This document shows, piece by piece, positions 50,097-59,447 of a stretch of DNA of 64,000 nucleotides; position 1 is the first letter of the stretch; each line of letters opens with the position of its first letter. This stretch comes from Actinoplanes solisilvae. Lineage in GTDB: Bacteria > Actinomycetota > Actinomycetes > Mycobacteriales > Micromonosporaceae. A program made the position numbers and the translations under genes. Location: assembly GCF_003999975.1 (NCBI RefSeq), contig NZ_RJAC01000007.1:248001-312000 (forward strand), in the 5' to 3' direction. Below the pieces are notes generated by a model. That model was given only the letters and a program-made list of their open reading frames with translations, was not told where the DNA came from and made no database searches.

Positions 50097-53021
50097 ATGC
50101 TCGACCCCTCGCCGACAGTCTCCACGCCGGACTTCGTGGGCCGTGATCGGGAGCTGGCGGCGCTGCGGGGCGCCCTGGCCTGGCCGCCGGCGATCGTGCT
50201 GGTGGAGGGCGAGGCGGGAATCGGGAAGAGCCGGCTGCTGCGCGAGTGGCTGGCCGCGCCGGACGAGCGTACCGCCCTGGTCTCGGTGTGCCCGCCACTG
50301 CGCGAGTCGCTGACCCTGGGTCCGATCGTCGACGCGTTCGGCCGGATCGACCGCCCGGTGTCGGAACTGCCGCTCACCGCGCTGGCCGGTGCGTTGCGGC
50401 CACTGTTTCCTGAATGGTCGGCCGACCTGCCGCCCGCACTCGAGCCCTTGGACGATGCGAAGGCGGCACGGCATCGACTGTTCCGCGCCCTGGACGAGTT
50501 GCTGCGGGCGCTGCGTGTCGACGTTCTCGTGCTGGAGGACGCCCATTGGGCCGACGACATGACCCTGGAGTTCCTGCTGTTCGTCACCTCCCGGCAGCAG
50601 ACCGACGGGCCGAGCCTGGTGATCTCCTATCGGCCGGAGGAGGTGGGTGACGGGTCGATGTTGCTGCGGCTGACGTCCCGGTTGCCCGCCGGCGTGACCC
50701 AGCTCAGGATCTCCCTGACACCGATGCGACCAGGCGACAGTGCGGCGCTGGTGTCCTCGATGCTGGACGGTAACCCGATCTCGCAGGAGTTCGCGACGTT
50801 CCTGCACGAGCGGACCGGCGGCGTTCCGCTGGCGCTGGAGGAGTCGGTCCGCCTCATGTGCGACCGCGCCGACCTGGTCTTCCGCGACGGGCAATGGGTC
50901 CGGCTGAAGCTACGCGAACTGCGGGTGCCGCCTACGGTGCGCGACTCGACCCGCGAGCGGGTGGGCCGTCTGTCGCCGCCGGCGCAGCAGGTGTTGCGAG
51001 CCGCGGCCACGTTGGCCGAGCGGTCATCGGTGGACACTCTCGCTGAGACCGCGGACCTGTCACCGGCCGCCTGCCGTGCCGCCATCGCGGAGGTGGCCGA
51101 CGCCGGAGTCCTGGACGCGGACGACCGCGGCCAGTGGCGGTTCCGGCACGTGCTGGCCGCCTCGGCCGTCTACGAGGCGATCCCGTTGATCGATCGCCGG
51201 GACATCCACCTGCTGGCCGGCCAGGCCCTGGAGAAGATCCACCCACCGCCCGTCGCACGCTTGGCCCACCACTTCCGGGAGGCGGGCGAGAGGCAGTCCT
51301 GGGCGCGATACGCCGAGCAGGGCGCCGAGCTGGCCATGGCCTCGGGCGACCACACCAGGGCGGTCGACACGCTGGTCGATCTGTTGTCGTGGGCCGTGCT
51401 GCCGCCGGGCGATCGGGCCCGGGTCGCGCGCATCGCCGGGGTCGCCGCGCTGGGCCGTCGCGAACCGGTCGACGAGGTGTACCACCGCGTGATTCGTACG
51501 CTGCGCTCGGTTCTGGAGACCCCCGATCTGTCGGCCCGGGAGCAGGCCGAGATCCGCAACCCCCTGGGCCGGCTTCTGATCACCGGGGGTGAGGCACAGG
51601 CCGCCCTCACCGAGCTCGAGCAGGCGGTGGCCAACCTCGACCACGACCCGGTCGAGGCGGCCCGGGCGATGACCTATCTGGGATGGGCGTATGCGGGGCC
51701 GTGGCCGGCGTCGACCCACCGGCAATGGCTGGATCGCGCCGCCGAGCTCACCACCGCGGTCGACTCTCCCGCGGAACGGCTGAACCTGGCTGGCAATCGG
51801 GCCGCGGCGCTTCTCATGCTCGGCGAGGAGGAGGCCTGGGACGTCATCGCCGGCCTGCCCGTCGACGGAGCCACCTCGGCGGAGCGCCTCGACGTGGCCC
51901 GCATCCACGTGAACGTCGGAACCGGCGCACTGATCTGGGGCCGGTACGCCGACGCGGAGGAACACCTGGCCGTGGCCATGCGGCTCGCCGAGGCTGAGCA
52001 GGCGTCCCGGTTGCAGCACAACGTCCGGCTCGAACAGGCCAACCTGGCCTGGTTCACCGGCCGGTGGGAGGGGCTCGCGGAGCGAAGCGTGGCACTGGCC
52101 GACGCCGACCGGGACCGGCCGGCCCATTATCTCGGCAGCGTTCGCCTGGCGGCCCGGCTGGCCGCGGCAACCGGACGGCGGCGCGCCGCGGAGGAGCAGT
52201 TCCGGCTGGTTCTGGAGGAGTCGGCCCGTCTCGGAGCGGCCGACGACACGATGGAGGCGGCGGCCGCGCTGGCCCGGCTGTGGCTGGCCGACGGCAACAG
52301 CGCCCGGGCTTTGCAGGTCACGAACGAGCCGATGGACACCGTACGGAGAAAGGGCATCTGGATCTGGGCGACCGAGCTCGTCCCCGCCCGGATCGAGGCG
52401 CTCCTCGCCGCGGGCGACCTGGAGGCGGCGGGACGCCTGGGCGACCAGTTCGCCCGGGGACTGCGTGGCCGTACGGCGCCGGCACCTCGCGCGGCCCTCG
52501 CCCTGTGCCGGGCCCTGCTGGTCGCCGCGGCCGGGGACCACGCCCGCGCGGCGACGGCCTTCGAGAGGGCGGCGTGCGCGACGTCGCGTCCCTACGACGC
52601 CATGCTCGCCCGCGAGCGCCGGGCCGAGGCGCTCGTGACACAGGGCGAGCTCGACCAGGGCCGGGAACTGCTGGCCGCGCAGTACGAGCAACTGTTCAGG
52701 CTCGGAGCCCGGGGCGACGCCGACCGGGTCGCGCAGCGGCTTCGCGAGTACGGCGCCGAGGTCCCGCGGTTGTGGCGCGGCGGCCGTCGCGGTTATGGGG
52801 ACCAGCTCTCCCCGCGCGAGCTCGACGTGGTGCAGCTGGTCATCGCCGGGAAGACGAACCGGCAGATCAGCCGAATTCTGGCCAAGTCACCGGCCACGGT
52901 GGATCAGCAGCTGCGCGCGGCGATGCGCAAGTTGAAAGTGACTTCCCGGACCGCGCTCGCGGTCAAGGCGGTGGAGGCCGGCGTGTTCGCCGAAGACGAC
53001 CCCCACGACAACGCCTCGTGA
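50097..53021 (+). CDS. LAL-type LuxR regulator with AAA ATPase
   Basis: 974 residues. N-terminal ATPase with Walker A LVEGEAGIGKSRLLREW and Walker B VLVLEDAHWADD, a long helical repeat middle (TPR-like, about 350-890), and a C-terminal LuxR HTH (LSPRELDVVQLVIAGKTNRQ, then ISRILAKSPATVDQQL). It belongs to the large ATP-binding regulators that switch on pathways after ligand binding, like MalT. Divergent from the response regulator; upstream of the giant subtilase, a plausible target. Confidence 0.92.
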   Translation: MLDPSPTVSTPDFVGRDRELAALRGALAWPPAIVLVEGEAGIGKSRLLREWLAAPDERTALVSVCPPLRESLTLGPIVDAFGRIDRPVSELPLTALAGALRPLFPEWSADLPPALEPLDDAKAARHRLFRALDELLRALRVDVLVLEDAHWADDMTLEFLLFVTSRQQTDGPSLVISYRPEEVGDGSMLLRLTSRLPAGVTQLRISLTPMRPGDSAALVSSMLDGNPISQEFATFLHERTGGVPLALEESVRLMCDRADLVFRDGQWVRLKLRELRVPPTVRDSTRERVGRLSPPAQQVLRAAATLAERSSVDTLAETADLSPAACRAAIAEVADAGVLDADDRGQWRFRHVLAASAVYEAIPLIDRRDIHLLAGQALEKIHPPPVARLAHHFREAGERQSWARYAEQGAELAMASGDHTRAVDTLVDLLSWAVLPPGDRARVARIAGVAALGRREPVDEVYHRVIRTLRSVLETPDLSAREQAEIRNPLGRLLITGGEAQAALTELEQAVANLDHDPVEAARAMTYLGWAYAGPWPASTHRQWLDRAAELTTAVDSPAERLNLAGNRAAALLMLGEEEAWDVIAGLPVDGATSAERLDVARIHVNVGTGALIWGRYADAEEHLAVAMRLAEAEQASRLQHNVRLEQANLAWFTGRWEGLAERSVALADADRDRPAHYLGSVRLAARLAAATGRRRAAEEQFRLVLEESARLGAADDTMEAAAALARLWLADGNSARALQVTNEPMDTVRRKGIWIWATELVPARIEALLAAGDLEAAGRLGDQFARGLRGRTAPAPRAALALCRALLVAAAGDHARAATAFERAACATSRPYDAMLARERRAEALVTQGELDQGRELLAAQYEQLFRLGARGDADRVAQRLREYGAEVPRLWRGGRRGYGDQLSPRELDVVQLVIAGKTNRQISRILAKSPATVDQQLRAAMRKLKVTSRTALAVKAVEAGVFAEDDPHDNAS

Positions 53022-53030
53022 ATTTTGACG

Positions 53031-53043
53031 TATCCGCCGGATA
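53031..53043. promoter_or_regulatory. Palindrome at the subtilase promoter region
   Basis: TATCCG-C-CGGATA, a perfect 13-bp palindrome directly after TTGACG (53025-53030). Possible operator for the subtilase unit. Confidence 0.35.
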
Positions 53044-53102
53044 GCTAAGGACCCTCGGTCCGCCCGAGCATGGCTCCATGATCCATAGCCGACGGGCGAT
53101 GC

Positions 53103-53243
53103 ATGACTGACCGATCCGCCGAGCGTGACGACTCCGCCACCGAGCACCCGCCGCCTCCCGAGCTGTCGCGGGAGCCGGACGACAGCGCCCGCGACGACGA
53201 CGACGCCGGCCACCTGAGCCACGACCCCTACCAACCCCTGTAG
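53103..53243 (+). CDS. Acidic 46-residue protein before the subtilase
   Basis: ATG at 53103 to TAG at 53241-53243, ending 14 bases before the subtilase start. The product is rich in Asp, Glu and Pro (HPPPPELSREPDDSARDDDD). No family was recognised and the ribosome site is weak. The position suggests a leader or a coexpressed small protein. Real translation is uncertain. Confidence 0.35.
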   Translation: MTDRSAERDDSATEHPPPPELSREPDDSARDDDDAGHLSHDPYQPL

Positions 53244-53257
53244 GCGGAAGAGACCCC

Positions 53258-56200
53258 ATGAGATATAAAGCCCTCGCGGCTTCGCTGGCCGTAGCGGTCG
53301 GCTTGAGCATGCTCCAGCAACTGCCGGCGTCCGCGGCCGAACCGGATCCCGGCCCGGCCGCCGGCAAGATCGCGCCGACCCTGAAGGACCGCTTCCGTAC
53401 GCAGCCGTCCTCCGACTTCTGGATCACCTTCGAGAAGAAGGCCGACCTCGGCCCGGCGAAGAAGATCGCCGACTGGACCGCTCGCGGCCGGTTCGTCTAT
53501 GACGCGCTGACCGCGGCGGCCAAGGACTCCGTGGCCGCCGTCGCCCCCGAACTCGACCGGGCCGGCGTGAAGTACACGTCCTACCCGATCGCCAACGCCG
53601 TGCTCGTCAAGGGTGGCACCGAGAAGCTCGCTCTCGACGTGGCGTCGCGGGTGCAGGTTGCCGAGATCCACTCGACGCCGCAGGTCGCGCTGGTCGACCC
53701 GGTGGACGAGAAGATCCCGGCCGACCAGGCCGCCCGGCCCGCCGCCCCGAAGAAGGCCGACGCCGTCACCTGGGGCCTGGAGTCCATCCACGCCCCGCAG
53801 GCGTGGGCCATGGGCGCCACCGGGGCCGGCATCACCGTGTCCAACCTCGACTCGGGCGTGCAGTTCGACCACCCGGCCCTGCTGCAGCAGTATCGCGGCA
53901 CGAAGCCCGACGGCACGGTCGACCACAACTACAACTGGATGGCCACCCGGGGCTCGTGCACGGGTGCGCCGTGCGACGACAACGGCCACGGCACCCACAC
54001 CATGGGCACGATGGTCGGCTACGACGGCGTCGAGCACGTCGGCGTCGCACCGGACGCGCGGTGGATCGCGACGAACGGATGCTGCGGGGACAGCGTCGAG
54101 TCGCTGCTGAACTCCGGCTGGTGGCTGCTCGCGCCGACCGACGTGCAGGGGAACAATCCCGATCCGTCCAAGCGCCCCCACGTCATCAACAACTCGTGGG
54201 GTCAGACCGTCGAGCACGACTTCAACGACTTCTTCCTGGCCATCGACGAGGCCTGGACCGCTGCGGGCATCTTCAGCACCTGGTCGTCGGGCAACACCAC
54301 GCCGTACGCGGCCTGTGACACCGTCTCCTCCCCGGGCTCCGCGGCGAGCGCCTACTCGGTCGGCGCCTACTCGGAGGACGGCACGCTCGCGTCGTTCTCC
54401 CGCAAGGGCGAGGGCGAAGGCGACCGGATCAAGCCGGAGATCTCCGCCCCGGGTGTCAACGTCCGTTCGTCCTATCCGGGCAACGGCTACGCCGACATGG
54501 CCGGTACGTCGATGGCCTCGCCCCACGTCGCCGGCGCCGTCGCGGCGCTCTGGAGCTACGACCCGACCCTGATCGGGCAGGTCGACGAGACCCGTCGCCT
54601 GCTCGGTGCCTCGGCCGTCGACGTCGACGACACCGAGTGCGGCGGCACCGCCGAGATCAACAACAAGTACGGCGAGGGCCGGCTCGACCTCGTCCGCCTG
54701 CTGGAACTCGCGCCCCGCAAGGGCGGCACCCTCACCGGTGTCGTCACCGCCAACGGCGCCCCGGTCCCCGCAGCCGACGTGACGATCAGCGGGCCGTTCA
54801 GCCGGTCCATCGGGACCGACAAGGACGGCCGGTTCACGACCAACCTCCCGGTCGGCGACTACCAGCTCAGCACCAAGGTCTTCGGCTACCTGACCGCGAC
54901 CGCCAAGGTCACGATCACGCTCGGCCAGGACACCTCCGTCACGTTGCCGCTCACGGCCGCCACCAGGCACGACATCAGTGGCCGGGTCGTCGACGACAAG
55001 AAGCGTCCCGTCCCGAACGCCGACGTCACCATCAAGGACACCCCGCTGAAGCCGGTACGCACGGACGCCAACGGTGCGTACAAGATCGCGGCTGTCCCCG
55101 AGGGCGCGTACAAGCTGGACGTCAAGCCCAACGCCTGCTTCTCGCCGAAGACACTCCCGCTGACCGTCGGTGCGCAGAACCCGTCGTCCGAGATCGCGGT
55201 CGGGCTCGTCGTCGACGGGGGCGGCTACAGCTGCGCCGTCACCGAGGGCGAGTACCTGCGCGGCACCCAGCCGGTCACCGTCGACAGCGGTGTGTGGGCC
55301 ACGGTGAAGCTGCCGTTCCCGATCGCGCTCTACAACGGCAGCCACGACACCCTCGGCGTCGGCCTGCGCGGCGTGATCTCCCCGGACACCTCCACCGGGC
55401 CCGGCTCCGGCGGCGCGGGCATCTTCCCGTTCGCCGTCGACAGCCCGGTCGAGTTCGCCCCGGGCGGTGGCATCTTCACGGCGGCCACCAAGGTGAACGG
55501 TGAGGACGCGTTCGTCATCGAGTACCGCAACGCCAAGATCTGGGCCTGGCCGATCCGGGCGGAGAACACCGAGCCGGTCAACTTCTCGGCCACGCTCACC
55601 CGCTCGGGCACCGTGATCTTCGGGTACGGCGACGGCGTCGGCAGCGACGACCCGGTGACCGGCGGTGCGAACGCCGTCACGGGCATCCAGGGCTGGGCCG
55701 GCGTCGACGGCATCCGGTTCTCCGAGGACGCGCCGGTGCTGCACGACGGCATGATCGTCACCTACGACCTGCCGGACTTCGGCTACCTCGACGCGACCGT
55801 CGTCGACAAGAACGACGGGCTGCCGGTCGCCGGGGCGAAGGTCTCCTTCAGCACCAAGGACGGGCTCGTCGAGACCGTCACCACCAATGGTACGGGCATC
55901 GTGCACCGCCAGCTTCCGGTCGGCGCGTACACCATGACGGTCGAGGCGCCGAACTACACGACGGCGGCGTACCCCTTCTCGCTGAAGAACCTCTACGCGA
56001 AGGCCAAGATCGACGCTCGTCTGACCACGGGTGTCGCGGGCCTGAAGGCGGACGGCCTCGACGCGCTGTTGGGCACCGGCCAGAACGGCGTGGGCTCGCT
56101 CACGCTGACCAACACCGGGTCCGCCCCCATCACGTACGACCTGGGCGAAGTCGCGCGGCACCCCGAGCTCGACGCCACCGGCGCCACCACGCGCACCGGC

Positions 56201-59200
56201 ACGGGTGCGGCCAGCAAGATCGACCTGGCCGCGTGGAAGGCCGGTGCGAGCGGCATGAAGCCGTCGAGCGCCGACGGCAAGGCAGCCACGTCGAGCGTCA
56301 CGGAGGCACAGGCGGGAGCCAGGGTCGGCCAGACCTCCGGCGGCGACGTCATCACGCGGATCTCCATCCCCGGCACGATCGCCGAGAAGGAGCCCTCCGG
56401 CATCGGGTACGACGGCGACGTCTGGGTCCACGACTACAACGCGCGCACCAACACCGCGTACACGGTGAAGGGCAAGAAGACCGGGAAGGTCTTCGACGCG
56501 GCGTGGAGCCCCGACTACCGGGCGTTCGACATGGCCCTGGACACCAAGACCGGGGACATGTGCCAGATGGAGGACAGCCCGGCGAGCTTCATCCACTGCT
56601 TCAACCGGGAGACCGGCAAGGAGACGAGGCAGATCAAGGGTGACTGGTCGACGCTGCAGCTGACCGGTCTCGCCTACAACCCGGCCAAGGACGTCTTCTA
56701 CGTCGGCGGCCGCCGGAACGGGATGATCGGAACCGTGGCCGGCACGTCACACGACAACCCGGGCGCGCTCCTGTCCTTCTGCGCCCCGCCGCTGCCCGAG
56801 ATCATCGGGCTGGCCTACAACCAGGCGTCGGACACGATCTGGTACACCGACCTCGTCTCGAACCGGCCCACCCGCCTGCTGCAGGTCGACCCGGCCGACT
56901 GCTCGCTGGTGAACGCGTGGTGGTTCCCGGGCCAGAAGCCGGGCATGGGCGGTGGCCTCGAGACCGACGCCACCGGGGCGCTGTGGGCGGCCGACCAGCT
57001 CGCCGACGACGTCGTGCTCGTCGACGTCGAGGACGACCTGTTCACCGACCTGCCCTGGCTGTCGCTCTCCAAGACCGGCGGCACCCTCGCCCCCGGTCAG
57101 TCGACGACCGTCAAGGTCACGATCTCCTCGAAGGACGCCAAGCCCGGGGTCCAGGGCGCGAACATCGTGGTCCGGTCCGATTCCGGACGGCAGTCCAAGA
57201 GCTATGTCCCGGTGACGCTCACGACCACGAAGTACCAGGTCGGCGTGAACGCCGGCGGCGCGAAGCTCACCGACGGCACCGGCTACACCTGGTCGGCCGA
57301 CCAGCCCGCCGGCAAGAAGGCGTGGGGCTACGAGGGCAAGACGAAGGTCGCCTTCACCAAGAACCCGATCGCCCGTACGACGGACGACGCCCTGTTCCAG
57401 TCGCAGCGCACCACGGCCGACAAGAAGCTGTTCTACCGCTTCCCGGACGCGCCCAAGGGCACGTACGCGGTCGACTTCGGGTTCGCTGAGATCGACAAGG
57501 CAGCCAAGGGCAAGCGGGTGTTCGACGTCCTCGTGGACGGCGAGCTGAAGGACTACGCGTACGACCCGGCCGCTGCCGTGGGGCCGAACACCGCCGACTG
57601 GCGCAAGGCTGTCGTGCAGCACGAAGGTGGTCCGCTGACCGTCGAGCTGCGGGGCTCGAAGGGCTTGAAGGCCCCGAGCATCGCCGCGCTGCGGGTGACG
57701 CTCGACCCGCGGGCTGACGTCACGGACGAGCCCGAGGAGCAGCCGGAGCAGCCCGACCCGGGCCCCGTGCCGGTGGCTCCCGCCGGTCGTTCGTACACGA
57801 TGAAGGTGACCGAAGGCCTCTACCGTCAGGGCACGCAGGAGTCCGGCTGGCACGGCGACGAGATGTGCGGCCCGCTGTTCTTCGACGCCGGCTACCTCCA
57901 GCCGTTCTACGACACGGCCTGGGACGGCGTCTGCGTGACGATGAACGGGGCGCTCACCTTCGACCGGGTCGGCGGGTTCGGGGGCAACACGACGCTCCCG
58001 TCCCCGTACGCGATCGACGCGATCTACCCGTTCTGGGACGACCTGGTCGTCGACGACGAGGCGGGCATCTACTTCGGCACGACCGAGGTGGACGGGGTGG
58101 CGGCGCAGGTCATCGAATGGCGCAACGTCGCCTTCTACACCGACCAGACGGCACGCGTCAGCTTCTCGGCCACCCTGCTCGCCGACGGACGGATCCAGAT
58201 CGGCTACGGCGACGGCGTCGGCGGTGACAACCCCCTCACCCAGGGGTCGTCGGCGACGGTCGGTGTGGAGAGCCTGGACCACAACCCGGCGATCCAGTAC
58301 TCCTTCGAGCAGCCCGTCCTGAAGGCCGGCCTCGGCCTGGAGTTCAGCCTCCCGGCCGCGGGCACGATCGAGGGCACGGTCACCGACAAGAACGACGGCA
58401 AGCCGATCGAGGGCGCGATCGTCACCATCGGTGAGCGGGTCCTCACCACCGACGTGAAGGGCCGTTGGAAGGCTCAGGCGCTGGTCGGCGCGAACACCGT
58501 GCAGGTCGAGTCGCCGAACTACGTCACGGTCAGCCGCTCGGTGACCATCGCCAAGAAGGACCAGGCCGAGGTGATGGACACGGCGCTGACCACGGGCATC
58601 GCCACCGTCGCCGGCGGCGATCTCGACTGGTTCCTCGACAAGGGCCAGAAGGCGACGGGCAAGGTGACCGTCACCAACAGCGGTTCCGCCCCGCTCGACG
58701 TGCGGCTCAGCGAGCAGACCGAGCTGCCGTGGCTGACCCTTTCAGGCGCGGCTGCGGCCGGCACGGTCAAGCTCACAGCCGGCGCGTCCACCACGGTCAC
58801 GGTGACGGCCGACAACGCCGGCATCAAGCCTGGCGTGCTCCTCGGCAACCTGGTCGTGGCGACGAACGCCGGCAAGGGCGAGACCCAGCTCAAGCCGGTC
58901 CGCATGGCGACGTCGGCCTACTGGAAGGGCGTCGACGCCGGCGGATCCGGATACGTCGACGCCGGCGGCTTCTTCTGGGCGGCGGACCAGGCGCTCGGAT
59001 CGCGGCCGTGGGGCTATGCCGGTGGCAAGGTGCAGACCACCAAGGCCGGCATCGCGGGCACCGAGGACGACGCGCTGTTCCGCACCCAGCGGACCGGTGA
59101 GACGTTCAGCTACGTGTTCAAGAACGCCCCGGCCGGGACGTACCGGATCGGTCTCGGCTTCGCGGAGCTCGAGAAGGTCAAGGAGGGCAAGCGTGCCTTC

Positions 59201-59395
59201 GATGTGCTCGTCGACGGCAAGATCGCCCTCTACGACCACGACGTGCAGGCGAAGGTGGGTGCGCTGACCGCGGACCCGAACACGGTCACCGTCGAGCACA
59301 CCGGTGGCGATCTGACGATCGTGTTCACCCGGGAGAAGGGCGAGGCCGACCCGATCCTCAACGCCCTGAAGGTGCAGGAGGACCCGCGCCTCTAG
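53258..59395 (+). CDS. Giant secreted multidomain subtilase (S8)
   Basis: 2045 residues. Signal peptide (cut after ASA near 27), an I9-like propeptide, then the S8 domain with Asp198 (SNLDSGVQFDH), His244 (DNGHGTHTMG) and Ser418 (GTSMASPHVAGA). Two CNA-B-like domains follow (about 487-640). The rest is a module used twice: a nidogen-like sheet (VTEGEY at about 658; VTEGLY at about 1513), a CNA-B unit (DKNDG at 851 and 1710), an NxGSAP sheet domain (952, 1807) and a malectin-like domain (about 1326, 1887). The first copy carries a propeller-like insert at about 965-1264. No wall anchor is seen, so it is probably released. Confidence 0.92.
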   Translation: MRYKALAASLAVAVGLSMLQQLPASAAEPDPGPAAGKIAPTLKDRFRTQPSSDFWITFEKKADLGPAKKIADWTARGRFVYDALTAAAKDSVAAVAPELDRAGVKYTSYPIANAVLVKGGTEKLALDVASRVQVAEIHSTPQVALVDPVDEKIPADQAARPAAPKKADAVTWGLESIHAPQAWAMGATGAGITVSNLDSGVQFDHPALLQQYRGTKPDGTVDHNYNWMATRGSCTGAPCDDNGHGTHTMGTMVGYDGVEHVGVAPDARWIATNGCCGDSVESLLNSGWWLLAPTDVQGNNPDPSKRPHVINNSWGQTVEHDFNDFFLAIDEAWTAAGIFSTWSSGNTTPYAACDTVSSPGSAASAYSVGAYSEDGTLASFSRKGEGEGDRIKPEISAPGVNVRSSYPGNGYADMAGTSMASPHVAGAVAALWSYDPTLIGQVDETRRLLGASAVDVDDTECGGTAEINNKYGEGRLDLVRLLELAPRKGGTLTGVVTANGAPVPAADVTISGPFSRSIGTDKDGRFTTNLPVGDYQLSTKVFGYLTATAKVTITLGQDTSVTLPLTAATRHDISGRVVDDKKRPVPNADVTIKDTPLKPVRTDANGAYKIAAVPEGAYKLDVKPNACFSPKTLPLTVGAQNPSSEIAVGLVVDGGGYSCAVTEGEYLRGTQPVTVDSGVWATVKLPFPIALYNGSHDTLGVGLRGVISPDTSTGPGSGGAGIFPFAVDSPVEFAPGGGIFTAATKVNGEDAFVIEYRNAKIWAWPIRAENTEPVNFSATLTRSGTVIFGYGDGVGSDDPVTGGANAVTGIQGWAGVDGIRFSEDAPVLHDGMIVTYDLPDFGYLDATVVDKNDGLPVAGAKVSFSTKDGLVETVTTNGTGIVHRQLPVGAYTMTVEAPNYTTAAYPFSLKNLYAKAKIDARLTTGVAGLKADGLDALLGTGQNGVGSLTLTNTGSAPITYDLGEVARHPELDATGATTRTGTGAASKIDLAAWKAGASGMKPSSADGKAATSSVTEAQAGARVGQTSGGDVITRISIPGTIAEKEPSGIGYDGDVWVHDYNARTNTAYTVKGKKTGKVFDAAWSPDYRAFDMALDTKTGDMCQMEDSPASFIHCFNRETGKETRQIKGDWSTLQLTGLAYNPAKDVFYVGGRRNGMIGTVAGTSHDNPGALLSFCAPPLPEIIGLAYNQASDTIWYTDLVSNRPTRLLQVDPADCSLVNAWWFPGQKPGMGGGLETDATGALWAADQLADDVVLVDVEDDLFTDLPWLSLSKTGGTLAPGQSTTVKVTISSKDAKPGVQGANIVVRSDSGRQSKSYVPVTLTTTKYQVGVNAGGAKLTDGTGYTWSADQPAGKKAWGYEGKTKVAFTKNPIARTTDDALFQSQRTTADKKLFYRFPDAPKGTYAVDFGFAEIDKAAKGKRVFDVLVDGELKDYAYDPAAAVGPNTADWRKAVVQHEGGPLTVELRGSKGLKAPSIAALRVTLDPRADVTDEPEEQPEQPDPGPVPVAPAGRSYTMKVTEGLYRQGTQESGWHGDEMCGPLFFDAGYLQPFYDTAWDGVCVTMNGALTFDRVGGFGGNTTLPSPYAIDAIYPFWDDLVVDDEAGIYFGTTEVDGVAAQVIEWRNVAFYTDQTARVSFSATLLADGRIQIGYGDGVGGDNPLTQGSSATVGVESLDHNPAIQYSFEQPVLKAGLGLEFSLPAAGTIEGTVTDKNDGKPIEGAIVTIGERVLTTDVKGRWKAQALVGANTVQVESPNYVTVSRSVTIAKKDQAEVMDTALTTGIATVAGGDLDWFLDKGQKATGKVTVTNSGSAPLDVRLSEQTELPWLTLSGAAAAGTVKLTAGASTTVTVTADNAGIKPGVLLGNLVVATNAGKGETQLKPVRMATSAYWKGVDAGGSGYVDAGGFFWAADQALGSRPWGYAGGKVQTTKAGIAGTEDDALFRTQRTGETFSYVFKNAPAGTYRIGLGFAELEKVKEGKRAFDVLVDGKIALYDHDVQAKVGALTADPNTVTVEHTGGDLTIVFTREKGEADPILNALKVQEDPRL

Positions 59396-59405
59396 ACAGT
59401 GACCG

Positions 59406-59447
59406 GGTCAGGGCCTCCTCGAAAGGCTTTCCGGGGAGGCCCTGACC
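59406..59447. terminator. Strong hairpin between subtilase and histidine kinase
   Basis: GGTCAGGGCCTCC pairs perfectly with GGAGGCCCTGACC (59406-59418, 59435-59447) around a 16-base loop. It extends into the 3' coding end of the kinase gene and can stop both transcripts. Confidence 0.8.

Noticed and set aside
51060..52691. 543-codon minus-strand frame under the LAL regulator
   Set aside because: High-GC shadow of the regulator's reading frame.
53228..56596. 1122-codon open frame on the minus strand
   Set aside because: It is antisense to the subtilase, full of Arg/Val/Asp/Gly low-complexity sequence, and follows the codon bias of the real gene. A shadow frame.
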